A stretch of 64,000 nt of DNA from Axinella damicornis (GCA_963931865.1 OZ007510.1:8342993-8406992), one strand, 5' to 3'; positions 12,001 through 21,561 are shown, counted from the stretch's first letter. Program-made: numbers and translations. Notes: generated by a model not told the origin, from the letters alone.

Positions 12001-15000
12001 AGGAGCAGTTGCATTCACATGACTGTCATCAGAATGTGACTGGGCAATGAGCATAGGCCACAGAAATTATGGCACTAAACATACACTCGTACACATCACA
12101 GCAACTGTGAGTCAGGTTAGCGTTTATAGCTGAAGCAGTCTAGCAGCAACATGGATAATACCGTAGGCGCTCTAATTATGCGTCCTTTCTAATTCTGTGT
12201 CAAAATTCAAAGTCTCAAACCAATAATTTCCAATAATGCGTCGCACTCCGGGGACTAATTTGCGTAACGCGATTATAACGGCAGCGTGGCAGCTAGCTCG
12301 AAGCGCACACAGTGCAGTTGAACGGCGAAGAGGGTGCATCACATCACTGCCTGTGAACGTTGATGTATATAAAGACACTAAAGACACAGTTGAGATATGG
12401 CTGGGACATCAGTGAAGGTACGAGAAAGCAACTCACTTATGTATTCTGTGCCCCAGGATACGGACGCCCCATGTAGGAGAAAAGGCAGCGACAGTCTGAC
12501 AGCCAGGAACAAACATAACCGCTATGCAGTAGCCTTGTCTACACTCGTCTGACTTGAGTAGTTCTCTAATCATGCATCGAAGTTCATCGCCGTTTGACTG
12601 ACAGAATTTCTATTGTTGCGTTCCATTTCAAAAATAATAATTTTTGAGCGATGCATAATTAGAGCGCCTACGGTACACACTAACGTTAGTGTGTATTATA
12701 TAACCATGAGCAGCAACATCGCTGGCCATGGTGGTAGGCCCACGAGCAGTCACCGTCTTTGTCCGCGTGTCGCCACCGAGGAGGCAGAATGTTCGTGGTG
12801 CTCTAGCCAATGTCCACGAGTGGTCTCTCCGTCTTTGTTGTCGCCATCATCAGTCGAACAGGTACATGTAGCTAGATGGTTCACGATTCCTTGCATCGAG
12901 GAGGTGCGTAGCTAGAGTTCGTTGAATTTGAATATTATTGTGCACGTGCAAGTGAAATTCGCTGATTTACGGTAATTGCAAGATCCAAGCAAACAAGCAA
13001 ACATATACATGCACAGCGCAATGAAGTCACACTAGTGTGGGGCTCACTCAGGCTCGCCCCAATTACACTCCTTGTGGGAAAATTGTGGCACGTAAATAAT
13101 TAACTAGGAATACGCAATTACGCATGCGCAGTGTCTCGCGCGCGTGCTTGCAATTACACGCATCCCATATAAACAGGCGTGGTTTCGTGGGCCAGTGCAG
13201 TAACTACTAAGGTGCGAAGTTCGGTTGACTGGAAAGCGTCCCCTCGTGGAGGACGAACGCGTTAGCGAGGTTCTGTATCCCTTGCCTAACGCAAAGATCC
13301 ACGCTGAGTTAGCTCATGGTACGTGGCGAACGGTTCTTAGCAGCAAGACATTATCGTAGCTAGCTATGCATCATACTACCAGCAGAGCTCACCTAGTTCA
13401 CACCGCGGAGTGGTCGAGCGGGGACAGCTAGCTCCGGCTCCATCGCATAGTGCCAGCAAAGGTCCACGCTGCGCGCGGTGTCTAGACAGGTGCACGCGCC
13501 TCAAACCAGTAGATATATAGTCTGGGGACGAGACCGCAGAAACCGCCCCCACACAATTAAAGTGTGACGGAAATTTCGGTGTGACAGATATAGTATATAT
13601 ATATATATACATATATACAGACACGACGGGACTACACTGGACGATTAGTTGCCTCGCGCTAAGGCGCTCGGCAATTACACTCCTTGGGGAAAAATTGTGC
13701 CGCGTAAGTAATAATTAATTGGATTGAGTGATAGGAGTACAAAGATTCTGACTACACCGTCGTGTTTGCTATCATGCAGTGACCAAACCGTACAATTTTG
13801 GTGCTGAAACTCACCTTGGTCGTACCATCAGCTGCCATTGCTCAAACACTCTCTTAGACTTTTGTTGCCAGTACAGCTCTTACGAAAGGCCCACAAAGAT
13901 TCTGACCACACAGTTGTGATCACTGTCATTCACTGACGCTTATATGCCAAAATTCACTGCACTGGCACATGCAGTTGTGAACGCTGTAACAACTTTTTGC
14001 CTTCCCTTTGGCCGCTATTGTCGACTCAGTCGACTGAGCATCCATGGTCGTCACGTGACATGATTTTTTGAGAGAAATTTTTGTGCCTATAGCTATAGAG
14101 TCAACTCTGTGACTATACGTATACTGCTCAGTGTAAAATATTGTTACCTCATATATAGCTTCCAATGCAGCCGAATCATATTCGCAATTATTGTTGGCTA
14201 TAGCTACATGAGTCACTGACACTTACCATCATTATCTAAAACTGTTATCGTAACAGTTCCAGGGAGTATCCTGATGTGTGAAAGGCTCTCATCTAAAGGC
14301 TTCTCCAAAGTAGCAGTGAACACCTCTTCATTTTCAGGAATGTTATCGTTGACAATAGTCACATTGAAGCACTGTCGCCTCTTGTGGTTGCCCAAGTCTT
14401 CCAGTGATTGGTTTCCAGACACAAAATCACTTAAATCTGAAGAAATAACAAAACCCCATAGCAAGTTCACAGAAAAACTAATAGCCATGGACATGATAAT
14501 GAATGAAAACTGCAGCATGTTGGATGCACCACTTGCAGTTAAAATAACCGTCATGTTAGGGACAAGCCACTATATCCTACCACAATATCAGCTAGCCAAC
14601 CTACACGGGTATCTGTAAAAGCTGGACTCTGGACTCTGGACTAGACTGACTAAAACAGCTCTGCCTCAAGTTGGCTTCCTAGCCTGTTGAGGTATCAGCT
14701 CCTCAATTCCGAGAGGTCAAAGGTCACATGCATATTTAATAAGCTTCAACAATGAGCTCAAACTATTGTCATGGATGACATAGGAATATATTCCTTCTGT
14801 TCTCTTCAAGAATGGCTGGAGTTTGGTTTCTGCTGATAATAACTTCTAAATTAGTCAATATAGTTTGATGATGGTTCTTTCCCCAAAAATGCGTGTGGCC
14901 TCCATAAGAAACAGTTGACAGTTGATACAAGTCATGGATGCTCAAAGTCACTACAGTTCGAACCCAGTCATAGCCACCTTTGTTGAATATGCACATGACC

Positions 15001-17693
15001 TTAGACCTCTCGAAAATCAAGGAGATGATGCCTCAACTGGCTGTTTTGGTCAGTCCAGTCTAGTCCATAGTCCAGTCCAGTCCAGTCCATGGTCGAGACT
15101 GTCGAGTCCAGTCCACGGTCAAGTCCAGAGCCCAGGGTCCAGCTTCTGCAGATGCCCACCCTTAGCTACATGTGACATATGCATATATAGCATACTACTG
15201 CAAAAACAAATCAGTTGCTTTTAACCACAGAGTGGTTAGCTACCCTGGCTGCACAGACAAGCTGGAGATGGTTGTTAGAAGAAGGAGTTCAGAGACTAAC
15301 TGCATAAGTCTGGCCCAGAAGATTTACAACCATATTAGTGCACATCTTCAAGTAACCACTAAACATCTGTGAGGGACCTGCTGCCATCAAGGGCATGAAA
15401 ATTTCCATGACAACCAGTTGTAGCAGATGTTCCCAAGATTGTCAGTGAGATGATCTGGGCCAGTTGCCTTGCAGGTTGTCTTATGCAATTACTATCCAAT
15501 CCCTAAGTAAACCTCATAGCTAACCACTGTCTCTTCAGCTCATCTGCAACCAAGGTAACTGCTCTGTGGTTAAGTCATCAGTTAAATACCAGACATGCAT
15601 TGAGACAGAGATATCACACCTCTCACAGGGATATGGTAAGGCCTCAGAGGCTCTTCTTCTTTTGACTCTGCATGTGAGTCACTGTGCCACTGCATGTGAC
15701 TGGCAATCCTAGTGTGCATCCACTTATAAAGTGGGCAGGGGTTGACCATGAAACACACAGCAGCTTTTGAAAGGCTGTGGCTTAGGAGTTTTAGTTGGTT
15801 CTTTTTTGCCTATATATAGACATGTCCCTATGGGTCCTCATGCAGACTTCACAAGGGTGTGCGGTCCAACTATATCTACAGAGTCAACTGACTATATACA
15901 TTATATTACAGATGCAATTGAGACTAACTTGCTGTTCCTGCATGTGTCTCCACAGTCAGATTGAACTTAACTTCCACTGGAATATTGAATGGCTGGATAA
16001 CGTTCACCCAGAACTCTATTTTTCCAGCACTTTCTGAGACTACCAAGGATGTGCTTTCAAAGCCAACGACCAAGTCTGAAGGATAAAAGTGGATGTAGCT
16101 ATAATGACTACAACAGATAGCTAGCTACCTGGTCATTTCCAGGATGCATTTGCATGAAAGAGAAAATGAATGGAAACCGCACTAGCCACAGTACAGTAGC
16201 TGGTGCAACTCGCAGGTAGCGCAAGTTACGTTTTACAGCTCGTACCAATGCAATGGCGGCCAAAGGGAAGACCAAAAAGATTACAGCATTCACAACTTTG
16301 ACAGCATGGTGAGTTTCGACACACATTAGCATCAGTGAATGACAGCGATCACAACTGTGTGGCTAGAATCTTTGTCGGTCTTTCGTAAGAGCTGCAGTGG
16401 CAACCAAAGTAGAAGAGAGCGCTTGAGCAATGGTGGTTGATGGGAAGACAAACGCTTATACCTCCACTGCCAAGGTGAGTTTCTGCAATGGACGATATCG
16501 ATGTGTGTCAGGGCCTAAAACTATGGGCTAGTAGTGTCGAAAAGCTAGTAGTTTTCCACTTGGGTTAGTGTGTTTGGTTTAATACGTTTGGGTCAGTGAA
16601 TGATAGCGATCACAATAGTGTGTAATCAGAATTTTTGTAGGCCATTCCTAAGTAGTCAAATGTAATTATCGAGAGGAAACTGCACTAGTGGTAGCGGGTA
16701 CAGGCGAATAGCTTCCGGTTCATTCCAATTAACGCACATGCCATGTGACGGTTGAAGTCAAAGCTAGCAATGGCAGCTGAAGGGAAGTATTACAGCTGTT
16801 GCTCACAACTTCACCAACAAGATGAGGTTCAGCATGTAAATGACAGCGATCATGACTGTGCAGTCAGAATCTTTGTGGGCCTTTCGTAAGAGCTGTTCTG
16901 GCAATGAAAGTTGGCTCGAACAAATAAGCGACTGATGGGAAGATAAAAGTGCTCATACCTCCACCACCAAGGTGAGTTTCAGCACCAAACTTATACATTT
17001 TGAACAGGCCATGATAGCGATCATGATGTAGCCAATCACTACATACATTTATTTCCACGTCACAATTTCGCAAATAGCGCAAATATTTATGCGACACAAT
17101 AATATCTCTGAAAGCATTCATCATTTGTGTTCCACCAGAAGAGGGGATACTATACCACGAGCAACTGAACACCTAAATTCATTGTACTGTGTCTCCAAGT
17201 ATGATTGGAAATTGTCTGGTCACATGGAGCATAGCAAACATGACCGTGGTCACGCACATTTCAGCACTGCCGCGAATGCTGAAGTCCTTACCAAGCTGTG
17301 TGCTTTAGTCTGGCAATGAACATCTCAACACGAATTGCCACAAGACCCTGTTATCGTGACCTTCTGTAAAGCGAGTACATGAAGTCCGCCGTCTTCAGTG
17401 AATGAATAGTTCAGTGCAAGTTTGCACATGGGTATCTATAGCTAATGGCCTAGCCACCTAACCATGGGGCTATACAAAGGCTGCCCAAACAAAACATGCA
17501 GATTCAGTGGGCAGTAAAGGACAGTACGTACTAGGATAATATAATCACCAAAAAGAAACAATGGAACGACACAGCTCAGTAAGTAGTGTATGCACCACTG
17601 ATATACGATGTAGCTAAACGTACCCTGAGACTGAGTTGGAGAAATAATGGCGAGTAGCAGAACAACCAACACTGTACTTCTAGGCTGTGCCAT
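1..17693 (-). CDS. Gene A: secreted Calx-beta/TSP1/VWA protein, partial
   Basis: Multi-exon gene of the local tandem family, cut by the left edge. Exons in transcript order: signal peptide 17624-17693 (starts MAQPRST, hydrophobic core, ends TQSQ); Calx-beta halves 15929-16075 and 14227-14436; Calx-beta halves 3873-4019 and 3537-3758; TSP1-like 3233-3457 (WSQW motif, paired cysteines); linker 3029-3141 and 367-493; VWA 1-284, with the MIDAS motif DTSGS, running off the window. Every internal exon is a multiple of three, except the two linker pieces, which sum to 240. The linker is one exon in genes C and E, so A has an extra intron, now about 2.5 kb and full of transposons. The 4.0-14.2 kb intron is also transposon-filled, so the 5' and 3' halves might be separate fragments rather than one gene. 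The N-terminal Calx-beta domain of C, D and E survives only as a decayed relic at 17100-17420. Predicted role: extracellular adhesion or matrix protein (family inference). Confidence 0.6.
494..958. other. Intron sequence of gene A, no distinct feature
   Basis: I see no coding signal here. From about 855 the sequence resembles one arm of the large palindrome at 4651-4923 (shared phrases such as ATCCCTACATC and TTGTTGCTTACTTTTGC), so this is a diverged half copy of that repeat. Confidence 0.4.
959..1035. repeat. Two tandem copies of the 36-bp TTAC...GTAA motif
   Basis: Two head-to-tail copies of a motif that reads TTACGCGGCACAATTTTTCC then CCTACCAGGAGTGTAA. The same motif recurs, in either orientation, at 6282-6316, 6353-6386, about 11893-11930, 13062-13100, 13673-13710, 26502-26610 (three copies) and 28806-28890 (two copies). 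Both ends have the form TTAC and GTAA. Confidence 0.7.
1190..1355. repeat. G-rich polypurine tract
   Basis: About 165 bases of almost pure purine (GGGGGA and GGA units grading into GAAGAA). Open frames across it are low-complexity artefacts. Such a tract could form triplex or G-quadruplex structure (inference). Confidence 0.9.
1356..2105 (+). repeat. Dispersed repeat interrupted by a pogo-type MITE
   Basis: The parts 1356-1460 and 1994-2105 are homologous to one continuous stretch at 5575-5800: shared AAAACACTCGAAGA-like and TTTTTGTATTAGCATA-like phrases, then TATCCCTACATA and a pair of AGTCTACC-like words. The 5.6-kb copy is the empty site for the element at 1461-1993. Confidence 0.65.
1461..1993. 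mobile_element. Pogo/Tigger-like MITE (533 bp)
   Basis: The termini are inverted repeats, CAGTGAAACCTGCC at the left and GGTTCCACTG at the right. The CAGTGGAACC-type end is typical of pogo-like Tc1/mariner elements. No transposase is visible. The paralogous sequence near 5675-5690 lacks the insert. Confidence 0.6.
2203..2728. mobile_element. TA-flanked MITE, family 1 (526 bp)
   Basis: Long terminal inverted repeats begin CCGTAGATCGGGAAATTTT and end with the complement, flanked by TA on both sides (2201-2202 and 2729-2730), as for Tc1/mariner-type insertion. The interior carries a non-repetitive open stretch of about 85 codons in both directions with no recognisable domain. Confidence 0.75.
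4060..4635 (+). repeat. Dimeric ATG/splice-donor repeat, long copy
   Basis: Full-length copy of the commonest repeat in the window. It begins CGAGGGGCAACCGCACTCCT, then has two parallel units. Each unit has the form GAGCAATGGC, a short open stretch, GGTGAGTTT, then GCGATCACGG, GTCAGAATCT and CCTAAG. The unit 1 ATG is at 4315; unit 2 starts near 4492. The long form carries an extra 5' block of about 150 bp. No transposase or tRNA promoter is seen. Confidence 0.75.
4651..4923. repeat. Near-perfect 273-bp palindrome
   Basis: The left arm starts CAAGTAATAAAAAACATTTG and the right arm ends with its reverse complement. The arms are about 125 bp and nearly identical, with a short AT-rich centre. 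It reads as a hairpin-type MITE. The arms hold small open frames that mirror each other and are not genes. Confidence 0.9.
5560..5800 (+). repeat. Dispersed repeat, uninterrupted copy
   Basis: Continuous homologue of the segments at 1356-1460 and 1994-2105. The 103-codon minus frame over 5348-5659 is serine/alanine rich with no recognised domain, and I do not call it a gene. Confidence 0.6.
5808..6255 (+). repeat. Dimeric ATG/splice-donor repeat
   Basis: Short-form copy with both units. Unit 1 has its ATG near 5939 and its donor-like GGTGAGTTTC near 5995. Unit 2 has its ATG near 6115 and GGTGAGTTTC near 6160. The downstream halves align closely: GCGATCGCGGCCGTGTGGTC against GCGATCACGGCGGTGTAGTC. 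Confidence 0.8.
6282..6386. repeat. Inverted pair of the 36-bp motif
   Basis: Copies at 6282-6316 and 6353-6386 face each other across a 36-bp AT-rich spacer, making a potential hairpin. Confidence 0.75.
6390..6987. mobile_element. TIR element with 5-bp target duplication (598 bp)
   Basis: Imperfect terminal inverted repeats of about 95 bp (CAAGGGCGTATCGA at the left, TCGATGCGCCCTTG at the right) are flanked by the direct repeat TATTG (6385-6389 and 6988-6992). The interior open frame at 6584-6847 has no recognised domain. Superfamily not assigned. Confidence 0.7.
7040..7208 (-). repeat. Partial dimeric repeat (unit 2)
   Basis: Reverse-oriented fragment with the conserved CAAGGTGAGTTTCAGCACC (on the minus strand) and an upstream ATGGCGGCCAACGG. 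It ends where the integrase-like sequence starts. Confidence 0.65.
7209..10950 (+). pseudogene. Decayed integrase + Ulp1 protease transposon (Ginger1-like)
   Basis: Split coding pieces in order. 7275-7410: N-terminal integrase region (KRIIRRKTSKFVV, GDLLYKK). 8045-8211: H2C2 zinc finger start (HYDPTTGHLG), continued after an intron at 8281 (ARCDLCQRVNG). 8281-8504: core, with a frameshift and loss of the segment that should hold the first catalytic Asp. 8582-8691: second catalytic site read as TSNQG, so Asp has become Asn. 8897-9180: NGLDEHFNQAL, YSPFELMFGRK. 9240-9560: GPY/F domain (KWRGPYSI). 9670-9840: acidic linker. 10370-10950: Ulp1/C48 cysteine protease with His (HWFTIS), Asp (NIYDSA) and Cys (SDCGVFA) present, but frame-broken near 10485. 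Introns with GT/AG ends separate the core pieces (8212-8280, 8505-8581, 8692-8896). GPY/F integrases occur in Ty3/gypsy and Ginger1 elements. Introns plus a Ulp1 domain and no visible reverse transcriptase favour Ginger1 (inference). It lies antisense in gene A's intron and is inactive. Confidence 0.7.
7735..7793. repeat. 59-bp perfect-arm hairpin
   Basis: AGTCTATCGAGCTAGACCAA at the left is mirrored at the right, with 25-bp arms and one mismatch, in a non-coding stretch between two integrase exons. Confidence 0.85.
10990..11062 (+). repeat. Tandem duplication, about 35-bp unit, two copies
   Basis: Two adjacent copies of a unit starting AGCTGGCAGCCAATCAAATC. A second short tandem array follows at 11405-11470, built from three copies of an ACAGGTGTATAAGTGAAA-like unit. 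Confidence 0.85.
11063..12160. other. Intron sequence of gene A with scattered repeat fragments
   Basis: It contains one 36-bp motif copy at about 11893-11930 and an open stretch from 11549 (MARQQASFQQLVERLD) that resembles the start of a retroelement gag-type protein only in being glutamine rich. I cannot support a gene call. Confidence 0.35.
12161..12673. mobile_element. TA-flanked MITE, family 2 (513 bp)
   Basis: Terminal inverted repeats begin CCGTAGGCGCTCTAATTATG, with the complement at the right end, each flanked by TA (12159-12160, 12674-12675). The first bases resemble family 1 but the rest differs. Inside at 12397 is ATGGCTGGGACATCAGTGAA followed by GGTACGAG, an ATG plus a donor-like site. 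Confidence 0.75.
12674..13734. other. Intron sequence of gene A, repeat fragments only
   Basis: It holds an open stretch from 12703 (MSSNIAGHGG) of about 50 codons ending at a donor-like GTACATG, with no recognised domain, and 36-bp motif copies at 13062-13100 and 13673-13710. There is a short TA-rich dinucleotide run near 13590-13612. Confidence 0.35.
13735..14050 (-). repeat. Dimeric repeat, diverged copy
   Basis: Both units are recognisable in reverse orientation (GCTGAAACTCACCTTGG, then GTCATTCACTGACGCTTA), more diverged than the 26-30 kb cluster. Confidence 0.65.
14620..15928. other. Intron of gene A; one short tandem array
   Basis: It contains AGTCCAGTCC-type pentamer repeats at about 15045-15135. 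Otherwise I see no gene or clear transposon in this stretch. Confidence 0.45.
16195..17040 (+). repeat. Two old dimeric-repeat copies
   Basis: Copies at about 16195-16660 and 16680-17040 keep the ATGG...AAGGTGAGTTTC layout and the GTCAGAATCT blocks but are strongly diverged, so the family has a long history here. Confidence 0.55.
17100..17420 (-). pseudogene. Relic of gene A's N-terminal Calx-beta exon
   Basis: The minus strand aligns with the first exon of gene E (58577-59036): YSFTEDGGLHV here against YSFAEDSGLHV there. A stop follows soon after and similarity fades, so the exon is dead. The signal-peptide exon at 17624-17693 now has its own donor (CAGGGTACG) and could splice past it in phase 1. 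Confidence 0.55.
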
Positions 17694-17902
17694 TGCGAAT
17701 GATACTACACTGCAACTACCGTCCACAGAAGTATAGCTAATTGGGCCCGGGCAGAAGGCCTGACAATTCGCTGTAAATATAATTTATGCCGTAAATCACT
17801 AGCACTCTTTATTTCACGTGTTCTTAGGGCACGCATGCGCATTTCAGCATCTGGCCTGGCTGACAAACTGGCTGACAAAAGCTGAGGCCTAGCGCCTGTA
17901 CA

Positions 17903-17957
17903 TAGCCTCGTACCCAGGCCCTCACGCGGAACGCGTGTGGGCCTGGGAACGAGGCTA
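17903..17957. repeat. 55-bp palindrome with TAGCCTCG ends
   Basis: TAGCCTCGTACCCAGGCCC and its near-complement, flanked by TGTACA on both sides. The ends match the Mutator-like element at 18283. A further half copy lies near 18033. Confidence 0.75.
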
Positions 17958-18282
17958 TGTACAAGTGACAAAAAACTGGGCGTGGAGGCTACGCGCCGGA
18001 CGAATTTTCTTTTGGGACGTACTTTTAGTCTAGCCTCGTTCCCAGGCCTCCACCCCCAGCTCAGGAATAAAACTGCTGTCTGCAGTAGTAAACAATAGAT
18101 AGTAAGAGATGTCGTCGGTTCCTGGAAGAACCAGTTGTCGAATCTACCGCAGGCGGTACATTGTACAATGCCACTTCAAAGCCTATATACGTCCGAATTT
18201 TTCAATGCTCGGACGTTATCATCCATATTCGGACACGCGGTGCTTGCAACGAAGGGCAGCGACAAACGGCTGGGTCCTTGTG

Positions 18283-18910
18283 TAGCCTCGTACCCAAGCC
18301 TTCAATCGCGGGGGGAAGGCCTGGTATACACTGTTTGCGCATGCGCTTAATTTCCCCCAAAATCTTGGAAAATAGGATATCTCGGTATTCTTCCGTGAAA
18401 CGATGACGTCGAATGACGTCTACGTTTACATTCCTATAGAAGAACCGCAACGAACGACGAGTAGCAATCATGGCGTGCAAACGTTCCGGTGGTAGTAGTT
18501 TCTCTGAGGCTCTTTCCTATGCTTTGCGAAGGCTGAAAATGACACGGATGACTGTGAAAGAAGAGCAGCGCTCCTCCATGAGAGCTGTGTACGAAGGCGG
18601 CGACGTGTTCGTGTGGCTAGCTACCTACTGGCTATGGCAAGAGCCTGTGCTACCAAGCGCTCCCTTTCCTCATGGACTAGCTACAAGTTCATAAGGGACT
18701 TGTAGAGAGTGGAAAGAGCTGTGGTGTGCTTGTTGTGAGCCCTTTGCACGCGTACGCCGGTGTGTTTACGCAAACGTCATCGGTTAAGCCCAACCCATTC
18801 GCAAACGTCTCAATTAAAATTGACGTAATATTCACATTTAAATTAAGCGCATGCGCAAACAGTGTATACCAGGCCTTCCCCCCGCGATTGAAGGCCTGGG
18901 TACGAGGCTA
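18283..18910 (+). mobile_element. Mutator-like TIR element carrying a RecQ helicase exon (628 bp)
   Basis: Terminal inverted repeats of about 65 bp (TAGCCTCGTACCCAAGCCTT at the left, mirrored at the right) are flanked by an exact 10-bp direct repeat GGTCCTTGTG (18273-18282 and 18911-18920). Target duplications of 9-10 bp are typical of Mutator-like elements. No transposase is present. The interior encodes a helicase fragment from the ATG at 18470. Confidence 0.8.
18470..18770 (+). pseudogene. Captured RecQ-like helicase fragment
   Basis: The reading starts MACKRSGGSSFSEAL and runs through KEEQRSSMRAVYEGGDVFVW. It is then broken by an inserted GCTA near 18620, after which the bases still spell a Walker A region (PTGYGKSLCY), and further on a motif Ia-like VVSPL. 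This order (Q-motif region, Walker A, VVSPL) is that of RecQ-family DEAH helicases. It lies wholly inside the TIR element, suggesting transduplication. Confidence 0.65.
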
Positions 18911-18989
18911 GGTCCTTGTGTTGTCTTCAGACAGCTGTCTGTCTACTACTGTATTAATACATGCCCCTGTCTCATAATTGCCTCATTAA

Positions 18990-19717
18990 GGTTACGGGAT
19001 CCCTGCGGGCGGATACGCGCGCCGTAACTTAATGATTTAATGAGAATGCTGAGCCCATGGGGGCCATCGCACATACATGTACAAAAGTGGTAGTGCACCG
19101 TGAGTATAAAATCAAAAGAATATGAATATGAGCAGGGTGTATATATGTTAAAATAATGACTACCACAAAGTAAGCGCTATTTCATAGTTTTTTTTGTCGC
19201 CAAAAATAAAGCCGTGTGATCCGACCTGGACTTGGAAGACCGTATTGAAATAGACACAAACTGTATATAGAAAGGGCCGGACAAAGCGTTTTTGTAAATA
19301 CTGATGACCGTTCCGAAGTTATACGACGTTATACGACGCTGTATTCCAAAGAGGGGAGTCAAGATGGCGGTTATTCGCACTCAAGAGTCGTTCTTTCGAT
19401 GACTGCTCAACCTAGCCACAAAACGCTTACGTCCCGCCCTAGAGCTTCCTATGGCGTGTCTCCCAGCAGTAGAATCGAGTTGCTGGCGGTCTTCGCACTG
19501 GAGATTTTTGGCGAATAGTTTGCTGGAACCGATTTTACCAGCGTACAACGGCTACAGTGTGAGCTACTGTATAATGATGATTAGTCTGCATGTTGACTAC
19601 GGTACCCTACCTGCTTTGTGTCGAGAAAGTTTGATTTCACTAGCATACTTTCTGTGCGAGAAAAATGGGCTTGAACAAATTGTCTGGCCACGCCCACCGC
19701 GCGGGGATCCCGTAACC
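18990..19717. mobile_element. TTAA-flanked MITE, copy 1 (728 bp)
   Basis: The ends GGTTACGGGATCCC and GGGATCCCGTAACC are flanked by TTAA on both sides, as for piggyBac-type insertion. It is about 150 bp longer than copy 2 because of extra sequence at about 19010-19165. No transposase. Confidence 0.75.
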
Positions 19718-19799
19718 TTAACGTATGTGACAAAAATGCAGGGAAACTGCAATACAGAGAAAACACTGAAACTTTGCCTGCCATGGATTGTTAGTACGT

Positions 19800-19943
19800 A
19801 TTAGTTATTGCATGGGTTCGAGGGCAATACATGGAATACTGGCACGGTAGTGACGTAGAGCCCGAGGGCCGCAGGCCCGAGGGCTTACGTCACTACCGTG
19901 CCAGTATTCCATGTATGGCCCGAGAAGCCATGCAATAACTAAT
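19800..19943. repeat. 144-bp palindrome
   Basis: The outer arms ATTAGTTATTGCATGG and their complement enclose inner arms with TACATGGAATACTGGCACGG. The centre is GC rich (GCCCGAGGGCC). Confidence 0.85.
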
Positions 19944-20031
19944 TTGTTGCATGACAACGCTTAGCAACGATGACGTCAAACAGTACGAGCATGCGCAGTA
20001 CGAATAAAAAATTCGAAAGAGAAGAGTGATC

Positions 20032-20178
20032 ATGGCGAATCAGGACTCTCCTGTCGTCTCTAGCTCTCCTAGCATCCTAGAACGCGCAAAAGACGACGCT
20101 GAGAGTCTAGACTGGCTATCCGTGCCAGCGGATCAAAGAATAATAGATGACGATCTTCTGGACTGGATTTGTACATAG
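20032..20178 (+). CDS. Small 48-codon ORF, unknown
   Basis: It starts MANQDSPVVSSSPSILERAK and ends DDDLLDWICT, an acidic, serine-rich peptide. It follows the palindrome and precedes a dimeric-repeat fragment, in sequence flanked by TTTGTTGCAT-like inverted words (19944 and about 20578), so it may lie inside another small transposon. No domain recognised. Coding status uncertain. Confidence 0.25.
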   Translation: MANQDSPVVSSSPSILERAKDDAESLDWLSVPADQRIIDDDLLDWICT

Positions 20179-20224
20179 ATCTTCTGGTTACGCTCTATTA
20201 TCTATGATTTGTAGCACATCCACC

Positions 20225-20415
20225 ATCGTAGAAGAGGTCGTAGGCGTTCTTAGGAAAGGCACACGAACATTCTGACCACACGCCCGTGATCGCTGTCGTT
20301 CACTGACGCTTGCATGCCAAAACTCGCCGTGCAGGGGAAGTTGCGAGTGCTGTAATAATGTCATGAATGTCTTCCTTTTGGTCGCCATTGCTCGCGATCG
20401 ACTGAGCGTTCACTT
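20225..20415 (-). repeat. Dimeric repeat, unit 1 only
   Basis: Minus-strand unit with ATGGCGACCAAAAGGAAGAC and a donor-like GGCGAGTTTTGGCATG. Unit 2 is absent. Confidence 0.7.
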
Positions 20416-20653
20416 ACTTTTGTGAATTCAATTTACTATCAAAGCAATTAAGTGATGAGTAACCACAGTGCATATTATGATATATTGCACTGCAATATAT
20501 CAAATACTGGCATTCTGAAGCTTTGATGTTGTATGGCTTCATGCAACCATAGACAATAGAACTACGTCTATTATCTATGATGCAACAAAGTGTATTATCT
20601 TGTTAAATCTATACCATAGTACAATCACGTCCTGTTGATAGCTTGTTGGTTAA

Positions 20654-21227
20654 GGTTACGGGATCCCTGCGCGGATACGCGCACCGTATACTTAATTAAG
20701 CGCTATTTCATAGTTTTTTTGGCACCAAAAAGAAAGCCGTGTGATCCGACCTGGACTTGGAAGACCGTGTTGAAATAGGCACAAACAGTATAGAAAGGGC
20801 CGGACGAAGCGTTTTTGTAAATACTGATGACCTTTCCGGAGTTATACAACGCTGTATTCCAAAGAGGGGAGTCAAGTTGGCGGTTATTCGCACTCAAGAG
20901 TCGTTCTTTCGGGGACTGCTCAACCTAGCCACAAAACGCTTACGTCCCGCCCTAGAGCTTCCTATGGCGTGTCTCCCAACAGTAGAATCGAGTTGCTGGC
21001 GGTCTTCGCACTGGAGATTTTTGGTGAATAGTTTGCTGGCTGGAATCGATTTAACCAGCGTATGACGGCTACAGTGTGAGCTGCTGTAATGATGTTTGGT
21101 CTGCATGTTGACTACCCTCCCTGCTTTGTGTCGAGTAAGTTTGATTTCGCTAGCTTACTTTCAGTGCGAGAAAGACGGGGTTGAAGAAATTTTCTGGCCA
21201 CGCCCACCGCGCGACGATCCCGTAACC
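20654..21227. mobile_element. TTAA-flanked MITE, copy 2 (574 bp)
   Basis: Same ends and interior as the element at 18990-19717, TTAA on both sides (20650-20653, 21228-21231). The two interiors are nearly identical over most of their shared length, so transposition was recent. Confidence 0.8.
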
Positions 21228-21339
21228 TTAACTTGTAATGGTTATGTGTCTCATAATTAGGGCGGCTACTCTACTTACTGGTTACTTGGTCAATCTTCTT
21301 TGCGTCTTGGAGGATGCTACGTACGAGAGCGCTTCCTGT

Positions 21340-21561
21340 GCGTTAAAAAGAACACGTAAAAGAATTTTTCCGCCTTCATTTTTATCAGGATGGGCTCTCA
21401 TGGCACTTTCGTGCTTTGTACTGCAAGTTAGAGACGCCAGCCCCTAAGAAACGAGGTGACATAGCTATAGTTGTTTTGGGGGGCTCAGCCCCCCTGCTTT
21501 TGAAAGTGGGGGGGGGGGGGGGGCTCAAGCCCCCCCTGCCCCCCCTATATCTCCGCCCCTG
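21340..21561. mobile_element. Truncated hAT-like MITE
   Basis: It shares GATGGGCTCTC(A/G)TGGCAC and CTGCAAGTT phrases with the element at 25963-26440 and ends in a CTCCGCCCCTG terminus. Includes an 18-base G run at about 21507-21524. Confidence 0.55.
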
